Part shown: piece by piece, positions 27,199 to 36,924 of the stretch | Position numbering within the stretch: position 1 is the stretch's first letter | Layout of the letters: each line of letters opens with the position of its first letter | Assembly (NCBI GenBank): GCA_902768665.1 | Contig: CACXMA010000014.1 | Span: 62,001 to 126,000, forward strand | Direction: 5' to 3' | DNA: 64,000 nucleotides | Origin: an uncultured Bacteroidia bacterium | GTDB taxonomy: Bacteria; Bacteroidota; Bacteroidia; Bacteroidales; UBA932 | Translations under genes and position numbers: made by a program | Notes under the pieces: generated by a model | Database searches by the model: none | Told to the model about the DNA's origin: nothing | What the model saw: only the letters and a program-made list of their open reading frames with translations

Positions 27199-27221
27199 AT
27201 TCCACGGACAGGCCGTGGAAT
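27199..27221 (+). repeat. Palindromic repeat, intergenic copy near susE
   Basis: ATTCCACGG-ACAGG-CCGTGGAAT followed by GACGG; a partial copy (AAGCCGTGGAATAACGG) follows at about 27234-27250, next to the susE stop. Confidence 0.8.
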
Positions 27222-27252
27222 GACGGTATAATCAAGCCGTGGAATAACGGGA

Positions 27253-28794
27253 CTATAGTTCGGGGTCGTCGCCGGTTTTGATGATCTTATACACGGCGGC
27301 GTCGGGATTGACAAGAAGGTCGTAAGTACCATCCTCCGGGACAGCAAGGTTCTTGCCACCCGCTCCGGCTTCCTGTTCCTCGCCGAGAGTCACTACGTAC
27401 GGTTCATCAGTGATGGAGGAAGCAGCGCCGAAATTGGTAGCCCAGTCATGGTCCTTACGGAACTTGAACTGGTCCGTAGTGGCAAGTTCGATGCCGCGGC
27501 AGACATACCAGGTTCCGTCTGTAACCATCGGTTCGTCCTGACCCCAACTGTTGCCCGTGGAGGCAATGGAACCAATGACGCTCCAGACTTCTGTATCCTC
27601 GAAACCGGCATAGAAATCAGCAGCAACGGCTTCCTGAGCTTCGATGATTTTATACACACCGGCATCCGGGTTAAGGAGCAGGTCGTATTTACCGTCAGCA
27701 GGAACGGCGAGGTTCTTGCCGCCGGCACCAGCTTCCAGTTCTTCGCCCAGGGTCACGACATACGGTTCCTCAGTGATAGAAGAAGCAGCGCCGAAATTGG
27801 TAGCCCAGTCATGGTCCTTGCGGAACTTGAACTGGTCCGTAGTGGCAAGCTCAATGCCGCGGCAGACATACCATGTACCATCCGTGAGCATCGGCTCATC
27901 CTGACCCCAACTGTTACCCGTGGAGGCGATGGAACCGATGACACCCCATTCAGCGGAAAGCTCCCAGTCTGCATACGGGTCGGCCGGACCGGCGTTGCTG
28001 CCGGTAACGATGATCTTCGCGACACCGGCATCCGGGTTGAGGAAGAGGTCATAGGTACCATCTTCGAGGACCTTGATGTTCGGACCGTCCTGAGTGACGC
28101 TGAACTCTTCGTCCAGCATGGCGAAATCGCCACCGAAGTTGACGGTCCATGCCGCATCCTTGCGGAACTTGAACTCGTCGGCAGTGGTCAGCGCGAGACC
28201 CTTGCAGACAAACCAGGTACCGTCGGTATACATCGGCTCATCCGCGTTCCAGCTGTTGCCCGTGGAGGCGATGGAACCGATGACACCCCATTCCGTGGAG
28301 AGTTCCCAGCCTGCGTACGGATCGTTGCCGGGCTTGTCCTCCTTGAGGGTCCAGGTGAAATCGTAGGAGTCTTCGGAATCGACATAGCCGTTGGTCACGC
28401 CCTTGGACGGATCCTGGATGGAGGCGCGGACGACGACGGTGACCTTGACCTGCTCGCCGATGGCGAAGCCACGGAGCTGCAGGGCGGCGGTCATGTTCTT
28501 GCCGGAGAGCTTGAGGGAAGTACCGCTGTCCTTGGCGTTGGACAGGGTCACGTCGCACTTCTCGTCATTGACGGCGATCATACCGAGCGTATGGTAGGTC
28601 GGCATATCCTTGTTGAAGTCCATCGAGAAGACGGCGGGCGTATAGTTGACGACGACGTCCGTGCCGACATTGACGGTCCCGAGTACGGGAGCCGTGACGT
28701 CGGAGGGATCGAACGTTGCCTTTTCATCCTTGTTGCAGGAGGCTGCCAGCACTACCAGCAGGCCTGCAGATATGATGGAAAGAATTTTCTTCAT
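27253..28794 (-). CDS. susE: SusE-family outer-membrane starch-binding lipoprotein
   Basis: A 513-residue lipoprotein (VLAASC, Cys at about 20). An N-terminal SusE Ig-like domain (about 30-150) is followed by three starch-binding repeats at about 161-265, 274-387 and 396-508, each starting with a WxVIGSIASTGNSW block and containing FKFRKD. Repeats 2 and 3 are almost identical at DNA level (about 27634-27975 versus 27270-27608), showing a recent duplication. SusE proteins hold starch at the cell surface beside SusD. Third glycan-binding gene of the operon, 12 bp after susD. Confidence 0.93.
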   Translation of the reverse strand: MKKILSIISAGLLVVLAASCNKDEKATFDPSDVTAPVLGTVNVGTDVVVNYTPAVFSMDFNKDMPTYHTLGMIAVNDEKCDVTLSNAKDSGTSLKLSGKNMTAALQLRGFAIGEQVKVTVVVRASIQDPSKGVTNGYVDSEDSYDFTWTLKEDKPGNDPYAGWELSTEWGVIGSIASTGNSWNADEPMYTDGTWFVCKGLALTTADEFKFRKDAAWTVNFGGDFAMLDEEFSVTQDGPNIKVLEDGTYDLFLNPDAGVAKIIVTGSNAGPADPYADWELSAEWGVIGSIASTGNSWGQDEPMLTDGTWYVCRGIELATTDQFKFRKDHDWATNFGAASSITEEPYVVTLGEELEAGAGGKNLAVPADGKYDLLLNPDAGVYKIIEAQEAVAADFYAGFEDTEVWSVIGSIASTGNSWGQDEPMVTDGTWYVCRGIELATTDQFKFRKDHDWATNFGAASSITDEPYVVTLGEEQEAGAGGKNLAVPEDGTYDLLVNPDAAVYKIIKTGDDPEL

Positions 28795-28806
28795 AGCTTG
28801 GTTCTA

Positions 28807-30354
28807 TTAATAACCTTCGTTCTGTTCGAGGTTCGGGTTGACCATCATGTCGGAATTCGGAATCGGGAAGAGATTCTTGTAGTCCTCGACGGCCTGGCCA
28901 TCGTGGACACCGCCCTTCCACTGCCAGATGTAGGCATTGGTGGTGAACTGGCCGAAACGGATCAGGTCCTGACGGCGCCACAGCTCGAGATAGAGCTCGC
29001 GGGCACGCTCGTCGAGGATTTCCTGAAGCGTCGGAGCGGCGATCGGGGCAAGCCCGGCACGGGCACGCACCTGGTTGAAGCCGGCATAGCCGTCAACCGC
29101 GGCACCATGGGCCTCGCACTCGGCGGCCATCAGCAGGACGTCCGCATAGCGGAACACCGGGAAGTCGATGTCCACAAAACCGGCAGCCTTACCGGCGGTG
29201 CCGTCCGCATTCATGTTGCGGTATTTCTGGAAGCCGTAGCCGTTGGTGAACTCACCGAAATCGGTGACGTCCTCGGTCTGGCCGTCCAGCCAGAAGAGGT
29301 TGCGCTTGTCGGCGGCCGTGAACTTGTGGTAGAATTCCGGCGTCGTGCGGCAGCCGGCCCAACCGGAAGAAATACCGAGAGCGGAAGGATCCATCGTACC
29401 ACCCGTAAAGGCAAAGACGAGGTAGTTGGTCACACCGTAGCTCTGGGTGTCGGTACCGTCCTGCTCGATGGCGAAGATGATTTCGTCGGTGCACTGGTCG
29501 TTGTCGGCCAGGAAGAGGTCCTGGTAGGCGTTGTAGGTGGTGCCGCGGGCAGTCGTATGGAGAGAGAAACCGTCATCCATGAGGTCCTTGAGGACATCGG
29601 CGCACTTGGCCCACTGGGCGGTGCCCGTGTAGACCTCGGCGTTGAGATAGAGCTTGGCGAGGATCATCTTGGCGGCACTCTTGCCAATGTGGCCGTACTC
29701 GGGGTTCACCGGGAGAGCGGAGTTGTCGATGAGGTCGCGGAGCTCGGTCTCGAGCCACTTATAGAGTTCGGCGCGGGTGATGCGCTTGGGGGTCTGACCG
29801 ACGACGGAAGTCTCATCGGCGAAAGGACCGTTACCGAAGTTGTCGATGGCGTGGTAGTAGCTCAGGGCGCGGAGGGCGCGGGCTTCGGCGATCCACTCAT
29901 CCTTCTTGGGAAGGTTGACGGAAGTGGCGTTGGCCTCACGGATAAACTCGTTGCAGTGGGCGATCTGGAAGTACATACGGGAGTAGATGGAGTAAATCAG
30001 ACCCGTGGAAGCATCCCACTGCATCTTGCAGACGGCGGGGACACCTTCGTCGTTCCAACCGCAGACATACACGTCGGTGGAGAGCTCGCAGAGGTGGAAA
30101 AGACCACGGATGTACTGGCTCATACCGCCGTCGAGACCGGAGATGGAAGGCTCTCCGCCCGGTCCGTAGTAACCGGAAGTACCATAACCCGTATAGATAC
30201 CGGCAAGAAGGGCCTCAAAAGCCTCGGGAGAGGTCAGGGCCTTGTCGGCGGTGTTGAGGTTCGGATCGATCGGAGTCACGTCGAGATCCTTGACGCAGGA
30301 GCTCAGCGCAGCGGCGATGGCGAGGGAAGAAAGGATATATTTGATGGTTTTCAT
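28807..30354 (-). CDS. susD: SusD/RagB-family nutrient-binding lipoprotein
   Basis: A 515-residue lipoprotein (AALSSC, Cys at about 20). The TPR-rich SusD fold is supported by blocks such as EAFEALLAGIYTGYG, EARALRALSYYHAIDNFG, DVLLMAAECEA and ELYLELWRRQDLIRFGQF. It forms the lid over the SusC pore and captures maltooligosaccharides. It lies between susC (16-bp gap) and susE (12-bp gap). Confidence 0.96.
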   Translation of the reverse strand: MKTIKYILSSLAIAAALSSCVKDLDVTPIDPNLNTADKALTSPEAFEALLAGIYTGYGTSGYYGPGGEPSISGLDGGMSQYIRGLFHLCELSTDVYVCGWNDEGVPAVCKMQWDASTGLIYSIYSRMYFQIAHCNEFIREANATSVNLPKKDEWIAEARALRALSYYHAIDNFGNGPFADETSVVGQTPKRITRAELYKWLETELRDLIDNSALPVNPEYGHIGKSAAKMILAKLYLNAEVYTGTAQWAKCADVLKDLMDDGFSLHTTARGTTYNAYQDLFLADNDQCTDEIIFAIEQDGTDTQSYGVTNYLVFAFTGGTMDPSALGISSGWAGCRTTPEFYHKFTAADKRNLFWLDGQTEDVTDFGEFTNGYGFQKYRNMNADGTAGKAAGFVDIDFPVFRYADVLLMAAECEAHGAAVDGYAGFNQVRARAGLAPIAAPTLQEILDERARELYLELWRRQDLIRFGQFTTNAYIWQWKGGVHDGQAVEDYKNLFPIPNSDMMVNPNLEQNEGY

Positions 30355-30370
30355 AGTCGTATCCTCCTAA

Positions 30371-33300
30371 TTAAAAGTTGAGTTTCGCACCGATGACGAA
30401 GGTACGAGGGCGAGGATAGACCGTGCCGTCGATACCGCCGAAGACCTCAGGGTCGATGCCCTTGTAGCCGGTGATCGTGCAGATGTTCTGGACCGTACCG
30501 AAGACGTTCAGGGAAGCCTCGTGGCCGCCGAAGGCCTGGAAGAGTTCCGGGAAGGTGTAGCCGACGGTGAGGTTGTCCAGCTTGAGGAAGGAACCGTTCT
30601 CGACATAGTAGTCGGAAATGTACGCAGCGTCATCGAAGTTGGAATCGAGGGCGGAGGACAGGCGGTTGGAGATGAAGTTGTTGACCCACAGGTCTTTGAA
30701 CATTTCGCTGTTGGAAGCGACGTTGTTGTAGACCCAGTTGCCGAGGGAGGCGTGGGCGGACAGGGCGGCCGTCCAGTTCTTGTAGGTGAAGTTGGTGTTG
30801 AAACCAAGGGTCACGTCAGCCCAGGGCTTGTGGTAGAAGTAACGGTCGGAGTCGGTAATGGCACCGTCGTTGTTGCGGTCAACATACTGACCGAAGATCG
30901 GCTTGCCGTCCTTGTCGTAGACCTGCTGGTATACGTAGAAGGAGCTCATCGGATGACCGACGTCGTGGTACTGGACCCAGTTGTCGGTACCGCCGGAGAT
31001 ACCGCCCATGCGGACACCGGCCTTGTTCTCGGAGGAGGCGTTCAGCTTGGTGATCTCATTGCGGTTCCACGCCATGTTGAGACCGGCCGTCCAGCTCATG
31101 TCACGCTTCTCGATGAGGATGCCGTTGAGTTCGAGCTCGACACCGGTGTTGGTCATGGAAGCGATGTTCGTGTTGAGGTAGTTGGTCAGGTTCGACAGGG
31201 CAGCCACCTGGACATAGGAAAGGAGGTCCTTGGTGTCGCGCTTGTAGAAGTCGAGATTACCCGTCAGGCGATCGTTCCAGAAGCCGAAGTCGATACCGAC
31301 GTTGTAAGTCGTGGTGGTCTCCCACTTGAGGTCGGCGTTGTAGCCCTTGGCCGTGATCGGGATGATCTGCGCACCATTGAACTGGTAGTAGGAACCAAGC
31401 TGGTTGGTGTAGAAGGTCGCGAAGGTGTCATAGTAGCCACCGACGGACTGCTGACCGGTCATACCCCAGGAAGCGCGGAGCTTGAGGGTGGAGAGGAGGT
31501 CGAGGCCCTGCATGAAGCTTTCCTTCTTGATGTTCCAGCCGAGAGCCACGGACGGGAAGAGACCCCATTTGTGGTTCTGGAAGCGGGAAGTACCGTCGCG
31601 GCGGACCGTGGCGGTCACCATGTAACGGTCGGCGAAGGTGTAGTTGGCGCGGCCGAAGAAGGAAATAAGGAAATACTCACCCTCTCCTTCGGAGTCACCG
31701 ATAACATGGGTCGGATCGCTGAGCCAATAGGTATAGGAATCGCTGTCGTTGTAGAAATGCTGCCAGCTGTAACCGCCCATCACGTCCACGAAGTGCTTGC
31801 CGATGGTTTTGTTGTAGTCGGCGTAGAACTCGAGGGTGGTGTCCTGACGGCCATAATTATAGTCCGTATGGGAACCGCTCGCGTGATTGATTTTATCGTT
31901 CACGGGATCCTTATACTGATGCTGGGTATTGTGGAAGGACTGCTCGGACTCCTGAACCACTTCCGTTTCGCCGGAGCTCTTGGCCCAGTCGATACCGAGG
32001 TTGAGGTTGAGGCGGAGATCCTCGAAACCGTGGATCTTGTAGTCGAACTGCGCGTTGCCGATGAAACGGTTGGCGGTGGCCCAGTCTTCCTTCTCGTTCA
32101 GGGTCGCGACCGGGTTGGAGGTAGCCATGGTGTTCGGATTGCCATCCGTACCACGCCAGATGCGGTAGCCGTGGAGGCCGCCTTCTTCGTCGGTGGCGTA
32201 GATCGGCTGGGTCGGGTCATAGCGGAGCGCCTCGCCAATGGCGCCCTGATTGGCGTACCAGTTCTTGGCGAAGGTGTACTTGCCGTTGAGGTTGACGCTG
32301 AGGTGCTTCTCGAAGAAGGTCGGGGAGAGGGCGAGAGCAGCCGTGGCACGGTTCATCTGGGAGCCCTTGAGGGTACCCTTCTGCATCGTGTAACCGCCGG
32401 AAACGCGGTACGGCAGGGTCACGGCCTTGCCGAATGCGAGGTTGCCGTTGACGGAAATGTTGGCGTCCACGGTCGGGGCGGTGCGGTAGATCTGCTTCTG
32501 CCAGTCGGTGTTCTCGGTGCCGAGGGCGTCGAGAGCGGCGGCGGCCATCTTGCCGTCAGCCACGCGCTGGGTGATGAGCTCGCGCATCTGGTCGCCGGTC
32601 AGGACATCCTGATACTTGGCGATGGTGTTGACGGAAGTCGTCAGGTCCACGGTGATGTGCGGAATCGTGGAGGCATGGCCCTTGGCGCCCTTCTTCGTCG
32701 TGATGATGATAACGCCGTTGGAAGCACGGGAACCGTAGATGGCGGTTGCCGATGCGTCCTTGAGGACGGTGAAGGACTCGATGTCTTCCGGGTTGATGGA
32801 GGACAGCGGGTCGCTCATGCCGGAGATGCCGTCATTGGAAACGGGCAGACCGTCGATGATGTAGAGCGGGTCGTTGGAGGCGTTGAGGGACGCGCCGCCA
32901 CGGATACGGACCGTAGCGCCGGCGCCCGGCATACCGGAACCGGAAGTGACGACGACACCCGCGCTCTTACCGCGGAGGAGGTCGGCGGGAGTCGTGATGA
33001 CACCCTTGTTGATTTCGTCGGCCTTGACGGTCGCGACGGAACCGGTAAGGTCACTCTTCTTGACGGTACCGTAGCCGATGACGACGACTTCGTCGAGGAA
33101 GTTGGCGTCATCCACGAGGGTGACGGTCGCAGGGACCTGACTGGCCGGGAAAGTCTGCGTGGCAAAGCCCATGCAGCTGATTTCCACGATGGCGTCAGGA
33201 CCGGAAACCATCAGGACGTAGTCGCCGTCCAGACCCGTCGAGACACCGTTGGACGTTCCCTGTTCGAGAACGACGGCGCCCATGACCGGGCCGAGCTCGT

Positions 33301-33400
33301 CGACTACAACGCCCTTGACCTGATATCCGCCCTGGGCGAATACGGTCTGACCGAAGATGCTGCAAAGCACGACGGCCATTGCGGTGATAATCCTTTTCAT
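30371..33400 (-). CDS. susC: SusC/RagA-family TonB-linked outer-membrane importer
   Basis: A 1009-residue outer-membrane protein. Order: signal peptide (MKRIITAMAVVLCSIFGQTV), carboxypeptidase-D-like regulatory domain (about 25-105), plug (about 115-230; LLRGKSAGVVVTSGSGMPG, IRGGASLNASNDPLYIIDGL, ATAIYGSRASNGVIIITTKK) and a 22-strand barrel ending with Phe (FVIGAKLNF). Imports SusD-bound oligosaccharides with TonB energy. It follows the MFS porter gene by 27 bp. No N-terminal sigma/anti-sigma signalling extension is present. Confidence 0.97.
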   Translation of the reverse strand: MKRIITAMAVVLCSIFGQTVFAQGGYQVKGVVVDELGPVMGAVVLEQGTSNGVSTGLDGDYVLMVSGPDAIVEISCMGFATQTFPASQVPATVTLVDDANFLDEVVVIGYGTVKKSDLTGSVATVKADEINKGVITTPADLLRGKSAGVVVTSGSGMPGAGATVRIRGGASLNASNDPLYIIDGLPVSNDGISGMSDPLSSINPEDIESFTVLKDASATAIYGSRASNGVIIITTKKGAKGHASTIPHITVDLTTSVNTIAKYQDVLTGDQMRELITQRVADGKMAAAALDALGTENTDWQKQIYRTAPTVDANISVNGNLAFGKAVTLPYRVSGGYTMQKGTLKGSQMNRATAALALSPTFFEKHLSVNLNGKYTFAKNWYANQGAIGEALRYDPTQPIYATDEEGGLHGYRIWRGTDGNPNTMATSNPVATLNEKEDWATANRFIGNAQFDYKIHGFEDLRLNLNLGIDWAKSSGETEVVQESEQSFHNTQHQYKDPVNDKINHASGSHTDYNYGRQDTTLEFYADYNKTIGKHFVDVMGGYSWQHFYNDSDSYTYWLSDPTHVIGDSEGEGEYFLISFFGRANYTFADRYMVTATVRRDGTSRFQNHKWGLFPSVALGWNIKKESFMQGLDLLSTLKLRASWGMTGQQSVGGYYDTFATFYTNQLGSYYQFNGAQIIPITAKGYNADLKWETTTTYNVGIDFGFWNDRLTGNLDFYKRDTKDLLSYVQVAALSNLTNYLNTNIASMTNTGVELELNGILIEKRDMSWTAGLNMAWNRNEITKLNASSENKAGVRMGGISGGTDNWVQYHDVGHPMSSFYVYQQVYDKDGKPIFGQYVDRNNDGAITDSDRYFYHKPWADVTLGFNTNFTYKNWTAALSAHASLGNWVYNNVASNSEMFKDLWVNNFISNRLSSALDSNFDDAAYISDYYVENGSFLKLDNLTVGYTFPELFQAFGGHEASLNVFGTVQNICTITGYKGIDPEVFGGIDGTVYPRPRTFVIGAKLNF

Positions 33401-33427
33401 TTGGAGGTTGTAGTTAGTTTAATAGAA

Positions 33428-34786
33428 TTAATTGGTAGATTTTTTCGTTTTGATCAGCGGCACGCAAGCGGCGGCGATGACGAGGAAGATACCGGCCATC
33501 AGCATCATCCGGGGCTGCGTTCCCACCCCCGTCAGGACCCACTTGCCCGTGGCGGCGGCGACAATCTGCGGCAGGCAGATCGTGCAGTTGAACAGACCCA
33601 GGTAGGTGCCCATATGCGGGTTGCCCTCCAGCGCGTTGGTCAGCAGGGTGAACGGATAGGCCAGCATGGCAGCCCAGGCGCAGCCGATCAGCGTGTAGGA
33701 CACGCAGATGATGTAGCGGGCCTCGATGCCGAAAGGCATTCCCTTGATAAAGAGCAGGGAGACAAAGCCGGCGGCACCGATCAGCAGACTGACGATGTAG
33801 CCGAGCTTGACGGTCCTGAATTTCGGGAGGACGAGGGCCCAGAGCACGGCGCCCACGGCCTGGAAGGCAAACACGACACCCACCCAGTTGCCGGCGGCTT
33901 GATAATCAGCCGAGGCGGCGTCGGTCGTATTCCAGCAGTTCTGGGCGATGGAGCCCGGGCTGTAATTCCACATATAGAGGAAGGCCGCCCAGCAGAAGAA
34001 CTGCACGAGACCGACCTGCCAGAAGGTCTTCGGCGCCTTGGTGAGGAGCTTGACAAGACCCTCGGACTCCTTCTTCTCTTCCTGCGCCTTGAGGTCGATG
34101 CCGTGGAACTCGGCATACTCCTTCGGCGGCATTTCCTTGACCTTCACGAAGGTATAGACCACGCAAAGAATCAGGATCAGGGCGCCGGCATAGAAGGAAT
34201 AGATCACCGAATCCGGGATCACGCCCTCCGGGGCCTCGTTCGCCACGCCGATGGAGGTCAGGAAATAAGGGGCCAGGCAGCCGACCAGCTGGCCGGCGTT
34301 GCACAGGAAGCTCTGGATGGAATAGGCCTGGGTCTTCTGCTCCTCCGTCACCATGTCACCGACCATCATCTTGAAGGGCTGCATGGCCACATTGATGGAG
34401 GTGTCGAGGAAGATGAGGGCAAAGAGGCCGAACCACATGGCCGAATTGAGCCCGAGCAGGACATAGGAGGTCGACAGGCCGAGACTGCCGGCGTTCGGCA
34501 GCAGGATCATCACCAGGACGGCGATGATGGCGCCAATCAGAAGATAAGGCTTGCGGCGGCCCATCCGGTTCCAGGTCTTGTCGGAATACTTGCCGATCAG
34601 CGGCTGGACGATCATACCCATGAGCGGGGGCAGAATCCAGAAAAAGCTCAGCTGGTGCGGGTCGGCGCCCAGCGTGGCGAAAATACGGCTGATGTTGGCG
34701 CTCTGCAGGGCATAGGCAATCTGCACTCCGAAGAATCCGAAGGACAGGTTGAACATGTCCCAGAAGGACAGTTTGCGATTGGCCAT
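33428..34786 (-). CDS. MFS sugar porter (SLC45/maltose type)
   Basis: A 452-residue inner-membrane transporter with about twelve hydrophobic segments. LSFGFFGVQIAYALQSANIS near the start and KYSDKTWNRMGRRKPYLL in the first cytoplasmic loop are typical of the SLC45-like maltose/sucrose porters that accompany bacterial starch loci. It is the first gene of the sus operon and would bring maltose or short maltodextrins from periplasm to cytoplasm for MalQ. Confidence 0.88.
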   Translation of the reverse strand: MANRKLSFWDMFNLSFGFFGVQIAYALQSANISRIFATLGADPHQLSFFWILPPLMGMIVQPLIGKYSDKTWNRMGRRKPYLLIGAIIAVLVMILLPNAGSLGLSTSYVLLGLNSAMWFGLFALIFLDTSINVAMQPFKMMVGDMVTEEQKTQAYSIQSFLCNAGQLVGCLAPYFLTSIGVANEAPEGVIPDSVIYSFYAGALILILCVVYTFVKVKEMPPKEYAEFHGIDLKAQEEKKESEGLVKLLTKAPKTFWQVGLVQFFCWAAFLYMWNYSPGSIAQNCWNTTDAASADYQAAGNWVGVVFAFQAVGAVLWALVLPKFRTVKLGYIVSLLIGAAGFVSLLFIKGMPFGIEARYIICVSYTLIGCAWAAMLAYPFTLLTNALEGNPHMGTYLGLFNCTICLPQIVAAATGKWVLTGVGTQPRMMLMAGIFLVIAAACVPLIKTKKSTN

Positions 34787-34812
34787 AGTGTACTATTTGC
34801 GGTTTTATCAAG

Positions 34813-34847
34813 CAAATATAATAAGGAATAAGCGTTGTTGTAACGCT
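34813..34847 (-). promoter_or_regulatory. sus operon promoter with LacI-like operator
   Basis: The minus strand reads TATATTTG at 34813-34820, 26 bp before the MFS start. Ten bp further upstream is the palindrome AGCGTT-GTTGT-AACGCT (34831-34847), lying over the expected -33 region. Its form resembles LacI-family operators; no LacI-type gene is in the window. Confidence 0.55.
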
Positions 34848-34908
34848 TTCCCGAAAAATTCGTGTATTTCAGCGGACAAAATGTATAAATCTACCGACGA
34901 ACGGAAAA

Positions 34909-34940
34909 TTTGCTTTTTTGTAACAAAACAAGTAATTTCG
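34909..34940 (+). promoter_or_regulatory. Promoter of the LytS/LytTR pair
   Basis: TTTG (34909-34912), 20-bp spacer, TAATTTCG (34933-34940; one mismatch to TAnnTTTG). It is divergent from the sus promoter, 89 bp away. Confidence 0.55.
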
Positions 34941-34957
34941 CAGTGTTTCGATTTGCC

Positions 34958-36082
34958 ATGAAAAGACTTCGGCTCTCATATGTCATCCACCTGTTCGCGC
35001 TGCTGCACGGCGTTGTCTGCGCCCTGTGCGCCCTGGTCGGCGTGCCGGACACCGTCCTGCTGACCCTGATGACCATGGTGATGACTGTCATCATCTGCAC
35101 CAGCCGCGAGCTCCGCGTCGAAGCGACGGCCTTCGCCATCATCTTCGTCAACATCGGCGGCTTCCTGCTCGGCACCTCCCTGGCGCGGCTGTTCGACCTG
35201 TTCATGGAAGCGGATTGGGTCCCCAACACGATTGCGACCATCCTCACCACGGAACTCATCGGCTGGCTCCTCTACTGGTGCACCGGCCGCCTCCCCCGCG
35301 CGTGGTACATCCGCCTTTCCCGCGGGCGCGTCGGTATCCTGATCTTCGCCATCATCGGCGTCTTTCTGGTCCGCATGGCCGCGAGCCTCAAATCGGAGGG
35401 ATTCACCGTCTCGGGTCTCGACCTGGCCCCTGCAGCCGTCGTGGACGTCGTCGCCGTGCTCTTCGCGGCCTTTTTCGCCGTGGTCCTCTACGGCGTGGCC
35501 ATGCACGAGCGCGAGCTCGGCCACCGCGCCGACCTCCGTTACGCCACGCTGAAGAACCTCGTCAATCCGCACTTCCTGTTCAACTCCCTCAACATCCTCG
35601 ACGGGCTGATCGAGCCGGAAAACAAAGCGGCGAAGGACTATCTCCGCCGCCTGTCCCAGCTCTACCGCTACATGACGGTCCACGAGAAGGAAAGCCTCGT
35701 ATACCTCGAGGACGAGCGGAACTTCGCCCGGGACTACATCCAGCTGCTGTCGGTCCGCTTCCCCGATTCCATCCGGGTCCACACCACCGTCCGCGACGAG
35801 GATCTCCGCACCCGCATCGTCCCCTGCTCGCTGCAGATCCTTCTCGAGAACGCCACCAAGCACAACGCCTTCTCGAAGGAGCAGCCGCTCGACATCGAGC
35901 TCACCAGCGAAAAAGGCTGGCTCACCGTCCGCAACAACACCCGTCCCCGCACTTCCCCGTCACCCTCGACCGGTGTCGGCCTCCACTATATCCAGACCCG
36001 TTACCAGGACCTTTCCGAACGCGACATTGAAGTGATCCGCGACAAGGAGCACTTCACCGTCCGCGTCCCCCTTATAGATTAA
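34958..36082 (+). CDS. LytS/YehU-family sensor histidine kinase
   Basis: A 374-residue membrane kinase. Several hydrophobic helices fill the first about 185 residues. The His_kinase domain carries the phospho-acceptor in LKNLVNPHFLFNSLNILDGL, followed by the HATPase N-box ILLENATKHNAF. The start MKRLRLSYV at 34958 is chosen because a longer frame would overlap the promoter. It is 18 bp upstream of its LytTR partner. Divergent placement next to the sus operon suggests, but does not prove, a role in carbohydrate sensing. Confidence 0.9.
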   Translation: MKRLRLSYVIHLFALLHGVVCALCALVGVPDTVLLTLMTMVMTVIICTSRELRVEATAFAIIFVNIGGFLLGTSLARLFDLFMEADWVPNTIATILTTELIGWLLYWCTGRLPRAWYIRLSRGRVGILIFAIIGVFLVRMAASLKSEGFTVSGLDLAPAAVVDVVAVLFAAFFAVVLYGVAMHERELGHRADLRYATLKNLVNPHFLFNSLNILDGLIEPENKAAKDYLRRLSQLYRYMTVHEKESLVYLEDERNFARDYIQLLSVRFPDSIRVHTTVRDEDLRTRIVPCSLQILLENATKHNAFSKEQPLDIELTSEKGWLTVRNNTRPRTSPSPSTGVGLHYIQTRYQDLSERDIEVIRDKEHFTVRVPLID

Positions 36083-36100
36083 CCCAAAGCGCAGATTCTC

Positions 36101-36850
36101 ATGGACATCAAGGCACTCATCATCGAAGACGAACCCATCGCACGCCAGAACCTGAAAGGAATGCTGGGCAGCCTCTTCCCCGAAATCAACGTAATCGGAG
36201 AGACCGGTTCCGTTAAGGAGTCCGTCGAATTCCTGCAGGCCCATACCGGAGATGATCCGCTCGCTCCGGACCTCATTTTCATGGACGTCGAACTCTCCGA
36301 CGGCAGCAGCTTTGACATCTTCCGGCAGGTAGCCGTCAACGCCCAGGTCATCATGACCACGGCCTACAGCGAATACGCCGTCAAGGCCTTCGAAGCCCAG
36401 GCGCTCGACTATCTGCTCAAGCCCCTCGACCCGGAGAGCATGCAAAGGGCCGTCAACCGCGCCAAGGACCGCCTCGCCCAGGGCGAGCCCGCCCCCGTCG
36501 TAACGCCCCGGGAGCGGCTTCTGATCCGTCTCAACGACCAGATTGTTCCCGTGGAAGTCAAGGACATCGCCTATTTCTACTCCGAGGCCAAGAACTCCTA
36601 CCTCGTCACCTTCGAGGGCAAGAGTTTCGTGCTGGACGACTCCCTCGACGCCATCGAGGGCCGCATCGACCCGAGCCTCTTCTTCCGCATCTCCCGCTCC
36701 TGCATCATCAACGGACAGGCCATCGAGAGCATGGGCAAGCTCATCGGCGGCCGCTTCCGCATCGTCCTCAAGAAAGGCATCGAGGCGAGCACCGACCTGA
36801 CGGTCTCCCGCGCCCGCGCCGACGCCTTCATCGGCTGGATGGAGCGATAA
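36101..36850 (+). CDS. LytTR-family response regulator
   Basis: A 249-residue transcription regulator. The receiver domain (about 1-120) has IIEDEPIARQNL, the phospho-acceptor Asp in LIFMDVELSDG, TTAYSEYAVKAF and the Lys in YLLKPLD. The LytTR DNA-binding domain (about 140-245) has DIAYFYSEAKNSYLV and FFRISRSCIINGQAI. It is the output partner of the LytS-like kinase. A terminator hairpin follows, so malQ is transcribed separately. Confidence 0.93.
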   Translation: MDIKALIIEDEPIARQNLKGMLGSLFPEINVIGETGSVKESVEFLQAHTGDDPLAPDLIFMDVELSDGSSFDIFRQVAVNAQVIMTTAYSEYAVKAFEAQALDYLLKPLDPESMQRAVNRAKDRLAQGEPAPVVTPRERLLIRLNDQIVPVEVKDIAYFYSEAKNSYLVTFEGKSFVLDDSLDAIEGRIDPSLFFRISRSCIINGQAIESMGKLIGGRFRIVLKKGIEASTDLTVSRARADAFIGWMER

Positions 36851-36857
36851 AATCCCT

Positions 36858-36879
36858 GCGGAAAGAACACTCTTTCCGC
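36858..36879 (+). terminator. Terminator after the LytTR gene
   Basis: GCGGAAAG-AACACT-CTTTCCGC followed by TTTTTC, 8 bp past the stop. Confidence 0.8.
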
Positions 36880-36887
36880 TTTTTCAT

Positions 36888-36895
36888 TATATTTG
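36888..36895 (+). promoter_or_regulatory. malQ promoter -7 box
   Basis: TATATTTG, 29 bp before the malQ ATG and just after the preceding terminator. Confidence 0.65.
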
Positions 36896-36924
36896 CCGGA
36901 AACTGTAACCAAAACAAACACAAT

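Noticed and set aside
30521-34831. A 1436-codon plus-strand frame opposite susC and the MFS gene
   Set aside because: Shadow of codon usage; both opposite genes are certain.
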